The notes below the pieces were generated by a model, which was not told the origin of the DNA, did no database searches, and saw nothing but the letters and a program-made list of their open reading frames with translations. The position numbers and the translations under genes are program-made. Shown piece after piece: positions 34,835 to 43,909 of a stretch of DNA of 64,000 bases (position 1 is its first letter; every line of letters starts with the position of its first letter). Origin of the DNA: Tenacibaculum adriaticum (GTDB lineage Bacteria > Bacteroidota > Bacteroidia > Flavobacteriales > Flavobacteriaceae); the NCBI RefSeq assembly GCF_008124875.1, contig NZ_VNIA01000002.1, positions 372,001 through 436,000 on the forward strand. The letters run 5' to 3'.

Positions 34835-35893
34835 ATGAAATCTATTCAAGCAGCGACCTATTCTGTTCATTTTGAAGAAAATGGCTATATTAAGTTATCA
34901 AACCTAATGGCAAAAAAAAACTACTCTTCTGTTTTTATTTTAGTTGATAATAATACATTGGAATGCTGCTATCCTAGATTTATGCAAAACTTTACCACAA
35001 ATGCACCAATTGAAATTATTCAGATTGAAGCTGGTGAAATTCATAAAAATATAGAAACCTGTGTTGGTGTTTGGAATGTATTGACCGAGTTAGGTGCTGA
35101 TAGAAAAAGTTTATTAATTACTTTAGGTGGTGGTGTTATTACCGATTTAGGAGGCTTTGTGGCTTCTACTTTTAAACGTGGAATCGATTTTGTAAACATT
35201 CCTACCACACTACTTTCAATAGTTGATGCTTCTGTTGGAGGAAAAACAGGGGTGGATTTAGGAGTGCTTAAAAATCAAATAGGTTTATTTGCAAATCCTG
35301 AAATAGTACTAGTTGATCCTGAATATTTACATACGCTTTCTGCACGTGAAATCCGTTCTGGAACTGCTGAAATTATTAAATATGGTTTAACGTACGATAT
35401 CACTCTTTTTAATGAGATAAAAAATAATACTGAGTTAAATATTGTTGATTTAATTCATCGTTCTATTGAAATTAAAAACGAAGTAGTTTTTGAAGATCCG
35501 AAAGAAAGTGGTTTACGAAAAATTTTAAATTTTGGCCATACTATAGGACATGCTGTTGAGAGTTATTTCTTAGAAAGTTTAGATAAAGAAAGTTTAACTC
35601 ATGGCGAAGCAATTGCAATAGGAATGATTTGTGAAAGTTATATTTCTTCAAAATTATTAGGTTTCCCCACAGATAAGTTATCAGAAATAAAAGAGACTAT
35701 TATTAATATCTACGGAAAAGTAGAAATACTTCCAGAAGATTTTGAATCGATTATTGATCTATTAAAACACGACAAAAAGAATATTGGGGGCAATGTAAAC
35801 TTCGTTTTATTAAATACTATTGAAGATTTTAAATTAGATTGTAAGGTACCGATGGATATAATCATCGAAAGTTTAAAGTTTTATAATAAATAA
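34835..35893 (+). CDS. aroB: 3-dehydroquinate synthase
   Basis: AroB closes the ring in step two of the shikimate pathway using NAD and a divalent metal. The 352-residue protein has the NAD-binding LLITLGGGVITDLGGFVASTFKRG and PTTLLSIVDASVGGKTGVDLG. The metal ligands are Glu in SGTAEIIKYG and the histidines of GHTIGHAVES and LTHGEAIAIGM. It diverges from proline dehydrogenase; the intergenic region is 99 bp and AT-rich. A terminator follows. Confidence 0.96.
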   Translation: MKSIQAATYSVHFEENGYIKLSNLMAKKNYSSVFILVDNNTLECCYPRFMQNFTTNAPIEIIQIEAGEIHKNIETCVGVWNVLTELGADRKSLLITLGGGVITDLGGFVASTFKRGIDFVNIPTTLLSIVDASVGGKTGVDLGVLKNQIGLFANPEIVLVDPEYLHTLSAREIRSGTAEIIKYGLTYDITLFNEIKNNTELNIVDLIHRSIEIKNEVVFEDPKESGLRKILNFGHTIGHAVESYFLESLDKESLTHGEAIAIGMICESYISSKLLGFPTDKLSEIKETIINIYGKVEILPEDFESIIDLLKHDKKNIGGNVNFVLLNTIEDFKLDCKVPMDIIIESLKFYNK

Positions 35894-35948
35894 TAAAACT
35901 ATTTTTCAGGCCATATAAAAACCATTAGTATAATTTAGACACAAGAAA

Positions 35949-35976
35949 AAAGCCCAATCAGTTAATATTGGACTTT
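35949..35976. terminator. Intrinsic terminator between aroB and the small-peptide gene
   Basis: The stem AAAGCCCAAT / ATTGGACTTT (one C-A mismatch) has an 8-nt loop, with A- and T-rich flanks. It can serve aroB and the converging 59-residue gene. Confidence 0.65.
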
Positions 35977-36016
35977 TAACACTCTAAGTTTGGAAAGATA
36001 ATTTTTACTTCATTTA

Positions 36017-36196
36017 CTAAAACCCCTCACCAGGAGCTTCAGGGCTTTGTGCTTGCGCTTTTTTTGGGTTTAAAATCATATAAGTACTTAAAGCTGTTAA
36101 AGCTGTATATTTCCCGTAATTACCTATTTTCTCTAATGCCTCTTTACGAGACATTTCTTGTCCCGTTTTATTTGTGTTTTTTTTAGATTCATTCAT
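36017..36196 (-). CDS. 59-residue small protein, last gene of the tail-collar locus
   Basis: A short frame from ATG 36196 to TAG 36017. The N-terminus is polar and Lys-rich (MNESKKNTNKTGQEMSRKEAL). A modestly hydrophobic stretch follows (YGKYTALTALSTYMIL, about residues 27-42), then NPKKAQAQ (signal-peptidase-like) and a Pro/Gly-rich tail SPEAPGEGF. The shape suggests a small exported or membrane-tethered peptide. Similar SRKEAL...NPKKAQA peptides occur in Flavobacteria as hypothetical proteins, from memory only. It is 32 bp after the 1,799-residue gene and on the same strand, so likely in its operon. The function is unknown; a modified-peptide precursor is one possibility. Confidence 0.6.
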   Translation of the reverse strand: MNESKKNTNKTGQEMSRKEALEKIGNYGKYTALTALSTYMILNPKKAQAQSPEAPGEGF

Positions 36197-36227
36197 AATG
36201 TCTTAATTATATAAGTTCTACAATTAA

Positions 36228-39200
36228 TTAATCAATAATTATTTTCTTGTTCAACTTTCCTTTTTCTGTTTGTAAATGAACAATATAAACTCCTGCTGAG
36301 GTTTGTGGTAATAAAATATCTTTAACACCTCCAGTTTTAAAAGATTGCTGTATTAATTCTTTACCAAGAATATCAAATAATTTTACAGAAGCAAACTCAT
36401 CTTGTAAGCCCACTATTCTTATAATTTTGTTATTAGTTTTGTATATGTTTATATTTTCTAAAACTACATCTTTAATACCCAAACTTTGAGAAGTTGTATG
36501 TAAATAGAATCGCCCAATTCCATCAGTACCTACATTAAGATTTACTTTATATTCAGCTCCTATTTCATCTAGTTTAGTAAACATATTTTTCTCTCTATCT
36601 TCTAAATATACCTTCATACCATCTGGTAAGTTTAAAACTTGAGTAGAAAAAACAATTTCTGTATCTGAAGTAGCACTGATTCCAATAGGAATTACCATTC
36701 TTTCATAATCTGAATCTGGTAAACATTGTAATGCAAAATCTACACTCTCACTATTGGTAACCAAATGTGAATACACAGAGAAATTTGTACTTGTGCCATT
36801 AAATAAACCTGCATCATAACCAGGGTCTAGACCTGTAGTCGTTCCGTCAAAATATTTTATTTGTGTAGTTTTTATTTCTATTCCATCAGAAATAGAAAGT
36901 TTAATTTCAGGTGTTGTATTGGGTGTTCTATAAAAATGATTTCCTGTTTGATGACTTTGCATTGTTTCAGTAAAATCAATCACTGCTCCTCCATCTACTG
37001 TATTCACAAAAAATCCTTGACCAGGAGCTATATAAGAAGCTCCAGAAGACTGATTAATAATGTCATAAGAACTTGTATTTGAATTCCATAAATACAAAGC
37101 AACTTTTGTTGGGTCTAATTGAGTGCTATTTACCGTTAAAAAATTATTAACTGCGTCTGCAGCACTATTAGCATTTACAAAGGAAGGGTACGGATTCCCT
37201 ATTAAGTTCCATTTATTAGCTGTTCCTTCAGTTGTGTTTACGGAAACATTATCTGTTATTATACTTCCAGTAAAATTTAATATTGAAGGAGAGGTTGTCT
37301 TTATTGAATATCCTGTTCCAGAATTAAAAGTACCTGAACTACCTGCTTGAATATATTCCCATGCTAAACCATTGTTATTATAAGTACTTATCCCTCTATT
37401 ATTGCTGGTTCCAGATGCAATAGAATTATTACTAATCCAGTTATCATCATAAGTTTCTCCTATTACAGGAGCCGAAACTAAATGCCAATTATCAGTAACA
37501 TATCTTTGGTAGTTTATATTTGAATTTCCTGTAAAACTACCTTCTATAATTAATGAGCCATTACTCGTAGCATCAGAATTTACAACAAGATTTCCTAACA
37601 ATTCTAGATTTCTATTAATCAGTAATAATTTACCGGAATTTATAGTTAAGGTTGCACCTGATCGTATGGTCATGTCTTTAATCTCAACTTGAGCTAAATC
37701 AATTATAGGTTCATGTGAAGCTCCTACATTTAAAATAACGCTGATTGAGTTTGATGGCACTCCGTTACTCCAATTACTAGCTTCATCCCAATTTATATTA
37801 GTTGTACCTAACCATTCTGTAACTTCTGTATCATATTCATAAGCTCCTATATCTATATTCATAGTTTTTCTTAGATTTCCAGCTAAATCTTTGGTTTGGA
37901 TATTTGCTAAACCATTTCCACTATTAATTAACGGGGAAGCGAGTTTTAATTGATAGTTGTTATTGTTAGTATCAATAAATGAAGGGTCTGAATTAATGAA
38001 ATTGTTACCTGCATCAGTAGAACCAATTGGAAATGAGTTATCAAACGAACTATAAGAAACAGAAGTGTTTGATACACTCACTTCATAGATGTCTGGTTGT
38101 GTAGCTGTATTACTATAAAAAACAGTATTTACTATAGTAACATCATCATTAGATGTAGTAATACCACCTCCATCAGCAGCAGTATTATTTGCTATCGTAC
38201 AATTTACAATATTTACAATACCATTTTCTGTATAAATTGCGCCTCCTTTTCCTGAAGTAGTATTGTTATAAAAAAGGCAATTGTAAAAATCTATAGAACC
38301 AGTATTATAAACTGCCCCACCAGAATTAGTACTATCATCAACTACTGTATTGTTTCTAAAAATGGTATTGTTAATAGTTATACTTGTACCACTAGTATAA
38401 ATTCCTGCTCCTTCTGCTTCAAAAGTTCCTGATGTTCCATTTGCATAACTATATTCTAAAATAAAACCATCTAAAACAACATTATTATTATGTATTTTCA
38501 CAATCGTATAGCTATCTCCATCATTTGATGAATTAGAGTTATTTAAATCACCGCTTAAAATAGTTGAGTTTAAAGAAAAGTTTCTTTGTGTTAAATCTGT
38601 TTCTGTCCCAGAAAATCCACCATATATTTTGGTGTTTGCAGGAATTGAAAATGAAATACTTTGATTTGTTTCATGAGGTTTATACGTACCATCTGCTACC
38701 CAAATTTCATTATTAAAACAAGTAGAAGCGTTAGCTAATGCATCTTGTAAAGAATTATAGGCATTTGCCCAACTTGTACCATCTCCTCCAGAGGGAACAC
38801 TTGAATTCACATATGCAATTGCAAAAGATTGTGTATTAAAATTAGTTGTACTTAGAGTTGCATTAGGTTGTGCATGTATGTAATTTACAACATTTTCTAT
38901 AAGCGTAGTAGAAACCTCAATATTTCTTTTTGAAGGATCAAATTCAGTTCTGTTTGGAACTATATTAGGAAAACCATCTACAACCACAGCATTACTATAT
39001 ACCGATTTAGGGTTTTCTTCTGGGGTTAAAATTCCTCCTGTGTGATTTGATGGATAGGTACCTCCAGTATGAAATACGGAATGAATTTGTGATATTCCAT
39101 TTGTATGATCTTCATCTGTATCTTGAAAAGCATAATACCTTGTTCCGATATCTAAAAAGTCGAACACATTTCCACTACCAACAATAGTTGCCGTACCACA

Positions 39201-41627
39201 TTCACTACCTGATGTGCTATTACAGTTTACAGTTAAAGGACCATTGAGACCACCAGTAATAGTTAAAACAGTTCCTTTAGGAATACATGTATTAGGAGTT
39301 ACCAACTTGTATTTCCCTCCTGTTTGAAAAGACAACGTTTCTTTGTTAAATTGATTTCTTAAAAAATAAAATGTAGAGTTTGCGGTAATATTATTCATTG
39401 CTACCAAAGACATGCTACTTGGACTTTCATGATTAATTCCTATGATTGCTAGTTTTACTTCTGAGTCATCAGTATCATCATTGGTAATACTTACCATTGC
39501 AGATCCTGGAGAACCTCCATCATACCCAATTCCTGCTGTAATTGTTAACTCTATATTTTCTGTAGTTTCTAAATCGACATCATTGACAGGAGTTAAAGTC
39601 AATTGTGCAGATGATGTACCACTAAGGATTGTAATACTTCCTGTTGTTTCTGTAAACGAATTTGCTCCGCTTACAGTATAGTCTGAAGAAAAGATTGCAG
39701 AACCTGCTACTGAAAAATTAATTGTAATATTTGTGGTGGCTACAGCATCTAAATTAAATGTATAAGTAGCTGTTTCACTATCTTCAATAATTGAGCTTGC
39801 TGAAACAACAACTGTTGCCTTTGGATTTGCAGATCCTTCGCTGATAATAATATTGGTAAAAGGTACTGATGACAAATCTTCTAATGCTTCTGCATACAAC
39901 CAATTTGAAGGATTTTCAAAATTTGATTGATCTACCGATGTAACAGGTCTTAAGGACGGTTTATATTCTAATCTACCAGGAGATATGTTAGGAAAACCAT
40001 CTACTAAAATAGCACCAATATAAAGCGTTGATAAATCTTGAGATGAAGGTACAGCTCCTCCAAAATTCCCTAAATTATCGTAGGTATATATCATACTATG
40101 TATTTCTGAAATGCCATTGTAAGGATTATCATCAGTATCTGTATGCGCTATAAATAATCCATGATATTCAGATATAAAAAAGTTTTTGGAAGGACTTAAC
40201 TTTGTAATGGATCCAGCAGAAGTTAAAGAACCATTTCGGGTAATGGTAAATGTACTAGGAGCTGTTTTCTTAACAACTATTACATCACCTCTTAAAATAC
40301 CTCCAGCAGGAGCTATCCATTTTAATTCTGATGAGTAGGTAGAGACATCAGAAAAAGTTAAGGTGTTTTTATCAAAAGAATTACTAGAAAATACATACTC
40401 ACTATTTGCAGGAATGTCTTTTAAGGCTACAAATGAGAACTCGCTAACATCATCTTCAGTCCCTGTATAATGTCTTAATCCTGTTATTGCTACTTCTGGA
40501 ACAACTGTTTTTGTATCATCATTTTTAATAACAGAAGATGCTATACTTGGGCTACCAAAATCATAACCTGTACCTGCAAGAATAGAAAGCTCTATAGTTT
40601 CATCAGGTTCTAATAATGTATCTTCGGTAGGGTTTAAAATTATTGTTTTGGAAGTTGTTCCGCTTGCAATTGTAACGGTTCCCGAAGTGGTATCCATTGA
40701 TGTTGCTCCCGATTGAGTATAATCGCTTCCAAAGAGAGCAATACCATTTGTACTGCTTCCATTTACAGAGAAATTTATAACTAAATCGGTTGTTGGTGCA
40801 ACACTTGAAGTAAACGTATAACTAAAATTACTACTGCTATTTTCATCTAACTGACTTGCAGAAGTGGTTAATGTAATTACAGGATTAGGTGTAACTAAAT
40901 TAAAGTTAGTGAATACAGTAGTAGATAAATCTTGATTATTGCCTGCGAAAACATAATTCGCAGGATTTTCGAGTTTTACTTTATTAACATCAGTTCTATC
41001 AGCTACAGAAATATTATATTCTACTCTATTAACTCCATTTGAAAAATATGGTTCTACACCATAATCATATTCAGGAAAATTATGAGTTATTACTGCATTA
41101 GGAAAATCTGAACTTGGATTCTCGGTTGCCGGTATAGCACCTCCTGTACTTGCATTAGAACCTGAACCTGGGAAGAATGCTGAATGAATTTCAGTAACAC
41201 CATTGGTTGGATCTGTATCATTATCTGAATACAAATAAAGAATTTCTCCTAAACTACCAATTGAAAAAGCGCCACTACTTGCTACGTGTGTTACTGTAAC
41301 TGTACCTGAACCAGCGGTAACAGATGTAGAAAAAGTATTTGGTGTACTGGCGCTTTCTTTAAAATAAATAACATTTCCTTTATTAATATTTGATGTAATG
41401 GTAATTGACACAACACTTTCGGCAGCATCAACAAATGCATGAGCGATATTATCATATTCATTTTCTGTAAAATAAAACACCTCTCCTACAGTTAGGTTTT
41501 CTAGTGCTAGAATGGATACACCATCTTCAGTTGTTTCAAGACTTTTTGAACCAATGATAGCTACTTTTTGAGCTTGAGAAGTATGATAAAATAAACTGAT
41601 TAATACTAAAAGTAATGCTTTTTTCAT
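36228..41627 (-). CDS. Giant T9SS-exported modular protein (Calx-beta, repeat modules, beta-helix)
   Basis: A 1,799-residue protein. A signal peptide (1-20, ending SQAQ) is followed by an unnamed module of about 220 residues present three times (about 22-245, 377-600, 730-935). Each copy starts with (L/V)AI(I/T)G and contains an NG(V/I)(T/S)(E/Q)IHS motif. Copies 1 and 2 are each followed by a Calx-beta domain (about 250-372 and 605-725, ending in NDD). Then come a right-handed beta-helix of the choice-of-anchor Q type (about 945-1265, GDGTSWANAYNSLQDAL, then NNT/GGAIY repeats) and a WLGTTNINWDEASNWSNG sheet domain. A T9SS type A domain ends it (about 1725-1799, GVYIVHLQTEKGKLNKKIIID). It should be surface-displayed or released as an adhesin-like or matrix protein; no catalytic motif was recognised. 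Confidence 0.85.
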   Translation of the reverse strand: MKKALLLVLISLFYHTSQAQKVAIIGSKSLETTEDGVSILALENLTVGEVFYFTENEYDNIAHAFVDAAESVVSITITSNINKGNVIYFKESASTPNTFSTSVTAGSGTVTVTHVASSGAFSIGSLGEILYLYSDNDTDPTNGVTEIHSAFFPGSGSNASTGGAIPATENPSSDFPNAVITHNFPEYDYGVEPYFSNGVNRVEYNISVADRTDVNKVKLENPANYVFAGNNQDLSTTVFTNFNLVTPNPVITLTTSASQLDENSSSNFSYTFTSSVAPTTDLVINFSVNGSSTNGIALFGSDYTQSGATSMDTTSGTVTIASGTTSKTIILNPTEDTLLEPDETIELSILAGTGYDFGSPSIASSVIKNDDTKTVVPEVAITGLRHYTGTEDDVSEFSFVALKDIPANSEYVFSSNSFDKNTLTFSDVSTYSSELKWIAPAGGILRGDVIVVKKTAPSTFTITRNGSLTSAGSITKLSPSKNFFISEYHGLFIAHTDTDDNPYNGISEIHSMIYTYDNLGNFGGAVPSSQDLSTLYIGAILVDGFPNISPGRLEYKPSLRPVTSVDQSNFENPSNWLYAEALEDLSSVPFTNIIISEGSANPKATVVVSASSIIEDSETATYTFNLDAVATTNITINFSVAGSAIFSSDYTVSGANSFTETTGSITILSGTSSAQLTLTPVNDVDLETTENIELTITAGIGYDGGSPGSAMVSITNDDTDDSEVKLAIIGINHESPSSMSLVAMNNITANSTFYFLRNQFNKETLSFQTGGKYKLVTPNTCIPKGTVLTITGGLNGPLTVNCNSTSGSECGTATIVGSGNVFDFLDIGTRYYAFQDTDEDHTNGISQIHSVFHTGGTYPSNHTGGILTPEENPKSVYSNAVVVDGFPNIVPNRTEFDPSKRNIEVSTTLIENVVNYIHAQPNATLSTTNFNTQSFAIAYVNSSVPSGGDGTSWANAYNSLQDALANASTCFNNEIWVADGTYKPHETNQSISFSIPANTKIYGGFSGTETDLTQRNFSLNSTILSGDLNNSNSSNDGDSYTIVKIHNNNVVLDGFILEYSYANGTSGTFEAEGAGIYTSGTSITINNTIFRNNTVVDDSTNSGGAVYNTGSIDFYNCLFYNNTTSGKGGAIYTENGIVNIVNCTIANNTAADGGGITTSNDDVTIVNTVFYSNTATQPDIYEVSVSNTSVSYSSFDNSFPIGSTDAGNNFINSDPSFIDTNNNNYQLKLASPLINSGNGLANIQTKDLAGNLRKTMNIDIGAYEYDTEVTEWLGTTNINWDEASNWSNGVPSNSISVILNVGASHEPIIDLAQVEIKDMTIRSGATLTINSGKLLLINRNLELLGNLVVNSDATSNGSLIIEGSFTGNSNINYQRYVTDNWHLVSAPVIGETYDDNWISNNSIASGTSNNRGISTYNNNGLAWEYIQAGSSGTFNSGTGYSIKTTSPSILNFTGSIITDNVSVNTTEGTANKWNLIGNPYPSFVNANSAADAVNNFLTVNSTQLDPTKVALYLWNSNTSSYDIINQSSGASYIAPGQGFFVNTVDGGAVIDFTETMQSHQTGNHFYRTPNTTPEIKLSISDGIEIKTTQIKYFDGTTTGLDPGYDAGLFNGTSTNFSVYSHLVTNSESVDFALQCLPDSDYERMVIPIGISATSDTEIVFSTQVLNLPDGMKVYLEDREKNMFTKLDEIGAEYKVNLNVGTDGIGRFYLHTTSQSLGIKDVVLENINIYKTNNKIIRIVGLQDEFASVKLFDILGKELIQQSFKTGGVKDILLPQTSAGVYIVHLQTEKGKLNKKIIID

Positions 41628-41739
41628 TTTATTGAAATTTAAAAACAGAGGTAATGAAGTTTATATAATGTACTTAATTTATTATGCTAAATCTCAAAAA
41701 AGGGGATTGAAATTATGAGTCATAGTGGTTTTTAAAAGT

Positions 41740-42213
41740 CTATTTTTTTTTCCAACCACCTTCTCCACCAGCTGCTATTGCTCCTATACTTCCAACAGGT
41801 ACACCTCTAAAATCTCCAATAGGAGCTCCATCTTCTCTAAAAAAAACTGCTAAGACAACACCTATTTCTATGTCTGCTGAAGTTACTGCTACTGAAGTTG
41901 TATTACTCCAAAGTCCACTCCAATGTGCATAACCCGTAGTAAGTAATCCTTCACACTTTAAGTCTATGATACCTATACCATAAATTCTATGATTATATTC
42001 ATACGGATACTCACTATCTGTAGGTTCACATTTTATACGACCATCAAAACCAAGCATTTTCAAATCTATTTTTGCATCAATAGAATCTATTATTTTACTC
42101 CTTTCTTGTATATAACTATCAATTTCACTTTTAGTCATTTTGTTACTTAACATCTTTTTTAAAGATTCATTGAAAGATGTAGTAAGAGCTGAATTGTTTT
42201 TTACTTCATTCAT
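41740..42213 (-). CDS. Unrecognised 157-residue protein with glycine-rich C-terminus
   Basis: No signal peptide or membrane helix. The N-terminal third is helical and charged (SLKKMLSNKMTKSEIDSYIQ). The remainder is beta-rich: IYGIGIIDLKCEGLLTTGYAHW, TTSVAVTSADIEIGVVLAVFF, then REDGAPIGDFRGVPVGSIGAI and a tail AAGGEGGWKKK. The tail (polar turn, strand, Gly-rich stretch, W) recalls the closing motif of VapA-like beta-barrel proteins, but this is from memory and unproven. It stands between the tail-collar and giant T9SS genes on the same strand, so it is probably part of the same unit. The function is unknown. Confidence 0.55.
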   Translation of the reverse strand: MNEVKNNSALTTSFNESLKKMLSNKMTKSEIDSYIQERSKIIDSIDAKIDLKMLGFDGRIKCEPTDSEYPYEYNHRIYGIGIIDLKCEGLLTTGYAHWSGLWSNTTSVAVTSADIEIGVVLAVFFREDGAPIGDFRGVPVGSIGAIAAGGEGGWKKK

Positions 42214-42244
42214 AATTTAATTATTTTTAAGTTATTAATATATT

Positions 42245-43831
42245 TTAATTACGTGGGGGAAATATTCCGTTGGTACTAATGAAATGGTTAATTGTTAGGT
42301 ATGGGTTTCTTATATCTACTTTTTCTCCTGTAAAAGAGGTTTCTTTCACACCTCCCAGATAAGCAGATTCACTTTCTTTTGTACTGAATTTACCTGACGT
42401 TTCATTTAAAATTCCATTAGGAATTTCTGTTTTCGTTCCATCAGCTTCAACATTGGCAGCTAATTGTACATTATGATTATGAGCTGGTAAATTTTCTTTA
42501 GTTAATTGTATGGTATTAGCACCACCATACTTACCCACTTCGGTTAAATTTGTAACACAGAGAGGTAGCCTATCTCTTAGATCAGGTAAATTAAAGTATG
42601 TTCTACCATCACCTCCGTATTTTGTTCCTAAAAGAGAAAATAACGCTGGATTCACACGAATATCACACCATTGTCCGTGGCAAAGAGACAAATAACTTTC
42701 CTCTAAATATGAGCTTTTATTAGAGGCATACAATATAATTTCTCCGGTATAAAAAATATCTGGTGGTGGATTCATAAATCCCGTTGTACATATAATGTAG
42801 TTAAGGCCTATTGATGAATTGGCAATATCTATTTCTTTTAAACCTCCTTTGTTTTCTTCTGTAATTCCTCCTAAACGTGCAGGAGTATTAGCTTCGGCAC
42901 TAAACATTCCTGCATTTCTATTAATAAAAGTACCATTAGGTAAATTTATATGTGGTGCACTATTTGTATTATTATTTACTGCCAATTGAACGTTGTGTGT
43001 ATGTGAGGGTAAGCTGCTTTTACTTAGTAATACACTATTTTTACCGCCTTTTATGGCGACATCTTCAATTTTTTTTGCCCCTGTTGCAAATCTGTCTTTA
43101 AAATTAGGATATAAAAGTTTTTCATTGGGAGTTCCTTTATTAATTGTACCATACAGATCTCCTATAATAGATCCCATGCCAGTTTTATTTGATACAGTAT
43201 AGTTGCTTTCTCCGTTGCATAGAACCCATCCTCTAGGTATAATGGTACTTGGCCAAATTTTAATTTCTCCCATAAATCCTAGCCCCTCAATATCAGATTT
43301 TGGATCAATAATTTCCTTTCCTTTTATGCAAATAGCAAACACCATTTTTACATGCGCATTTTTAATATTAATTGGCGCTGAATTGCCAACATCCTCTTGT
43401 GTAAGGCCTCCTAAAAAAGTATTCTCACTAGGGTTTATACTAAAATTTCTTTTTTCATTGTTGCTTTTATTATTATTTAAAAATGCATTTTTGGGAGCAT
43501 TAACAAGTTCATCTCCTCCTGTAGTGTTATCAACTACAATATGAGTTTCATGCGTATGTTCGGGCATTTGCTCCATATCCATTATTACTTCATCTGCACC
43601 TTTTTGTTCTCCAAAATTAATGGTTTCCCCGGGTTGTTTTGGAAATCTGTCTCTTAAATCTGGTATAGCAAATGTTGTTGGATCACTGTTGTCATACGTG
43701 AATTTGTCACCCAAAAAATTATCTAAATAGAAATATTCAGTTTTAGATAATCGTCTACCGTCACAAATAATATAGTTATGAGGCACAAAGTCAAAAGCAA
43801 AAATCCGGATTTCTCCAATGTAATCTAGCAT
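42245..43831 (-). CDS. Triple tail-collar-domain protein (microcystin-dependent protein family)
   Basis: A 528-residue protein made of three tandem phage tail-collar units (about residues 2-172, 184-354 and 358-526). Each opens GEI(R/K/I)(I/L)(F/W/Y) with an (I/L)C(D/N/H)G motif, has FxxPDLRDRF-like (FAIPDLRDRF, LYPNFKDRF, FNLPDLRDRL), a P(E/S/A)H(T/N)H core and an (L)GG(L/I/V) hook before a closing strand. The family covers short tail fibres and bacterial 'microcystin-dependent proteins'. No signal peptide is visible, so it is cytoplasmic or exported by another route. There are no other phage genes nearby. It is the first gene after the HTH pair, with palindromes 50-78 bp upstream of its ATG. 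Confidence 0.85.
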   Translation of the reverse strand: MLDYIGEIRIFAFDFVPHNYIICDGRRLSKTEYFYLDNFLGDKFTYDNSDPTTFAIPDLRDRFPKQPGETINFGEQKGADEVIMDMEQMPEHTHETHIVVDNTTGGDELVNAPKNAFLNNNKSNNEKRNFSINPSENTFLGGLTQEDVGNSAPINIKNAHVKMVFAICIKGKEIIDPKSDIEGLGFMGEIKIWPSTIIPRGWVLCNGESNYTVSNKTGMGSIIGDLYGTINKGTPNEKLLYPNFKDRFATGAKKIEDVAIKGGKNSVLLSKSSLPSHTHNVQLAVNNNTNSAPHINLPNGTFINRNAGMFSAEANTPARLGGITEENKGGLKEIDIANSSIGLNYIICTTGFMNPPPDIFYTGEIILYASNKSSYLEESYLSLCHGQWCDIRVNPALFSLLGTKYGGDGRTYFNLPDLRDRLPLCVTNLTEVGKYGGANTIQLTKENLPAHNHNVQLAANVEADGTKTEIPNGILNETSGKFSTKESESAYLGGVKETSFTGEKVDIRNPYLTINHFISTNGIFPPRN

Positions 43832-43880
43832 AGTAGTAGTTTTTTATGATTTTTATTTATGGTAAAATTATTATTTAAAA

Positions 43881-43896
43881 GTATTTCTTGAAATAC
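43881..43896. promoter_or_regulatory. Inverted repeat upstream of the tail-collar gene
   Basis: GTATTTCTTGAAATAC: 7-bp arms GTATTTC / GAAATAC with a 2-nt spacer, abutting the TACGTAG palindrome and 50-65 bp from the ATG at 43831. A second operator is a possibility. Confidence 0.35.
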
Positions 43897-43909
43897 GTAG
43901 ACCTACGTA
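43894..43909. promoter_or_regulatory. TACGTAG-AC-CTACGTA palindrome, copy 1 (upstream of tail-collar gene)
   Basis: A perfect 7-bp inverted repeat with a 2-bp spacer. It overlaps the TAG stop of the small HTH gene and lies 63 bp upstream of the tail-collar ATG. An identical 16-bp copy is at 44161-44176. It is a candidate binding site for the LuxR-type regulators encoded beside it. Confidence 0.5.

Noticed and set aside
43203..43544. 113-codon plus-strand frame inside the tail-collar gene
   Set aside because: It is antisense to a well-supported gene with clear repeats and has the composition of a shadow frame.
42245..43831. Prophage or phage tail module
   Set aside because: Only collar-type domains are present; no capsid, portal, terminase, sheath, lysis or integrase gene lies within 10 kb, and flanks are chromosomal genes.
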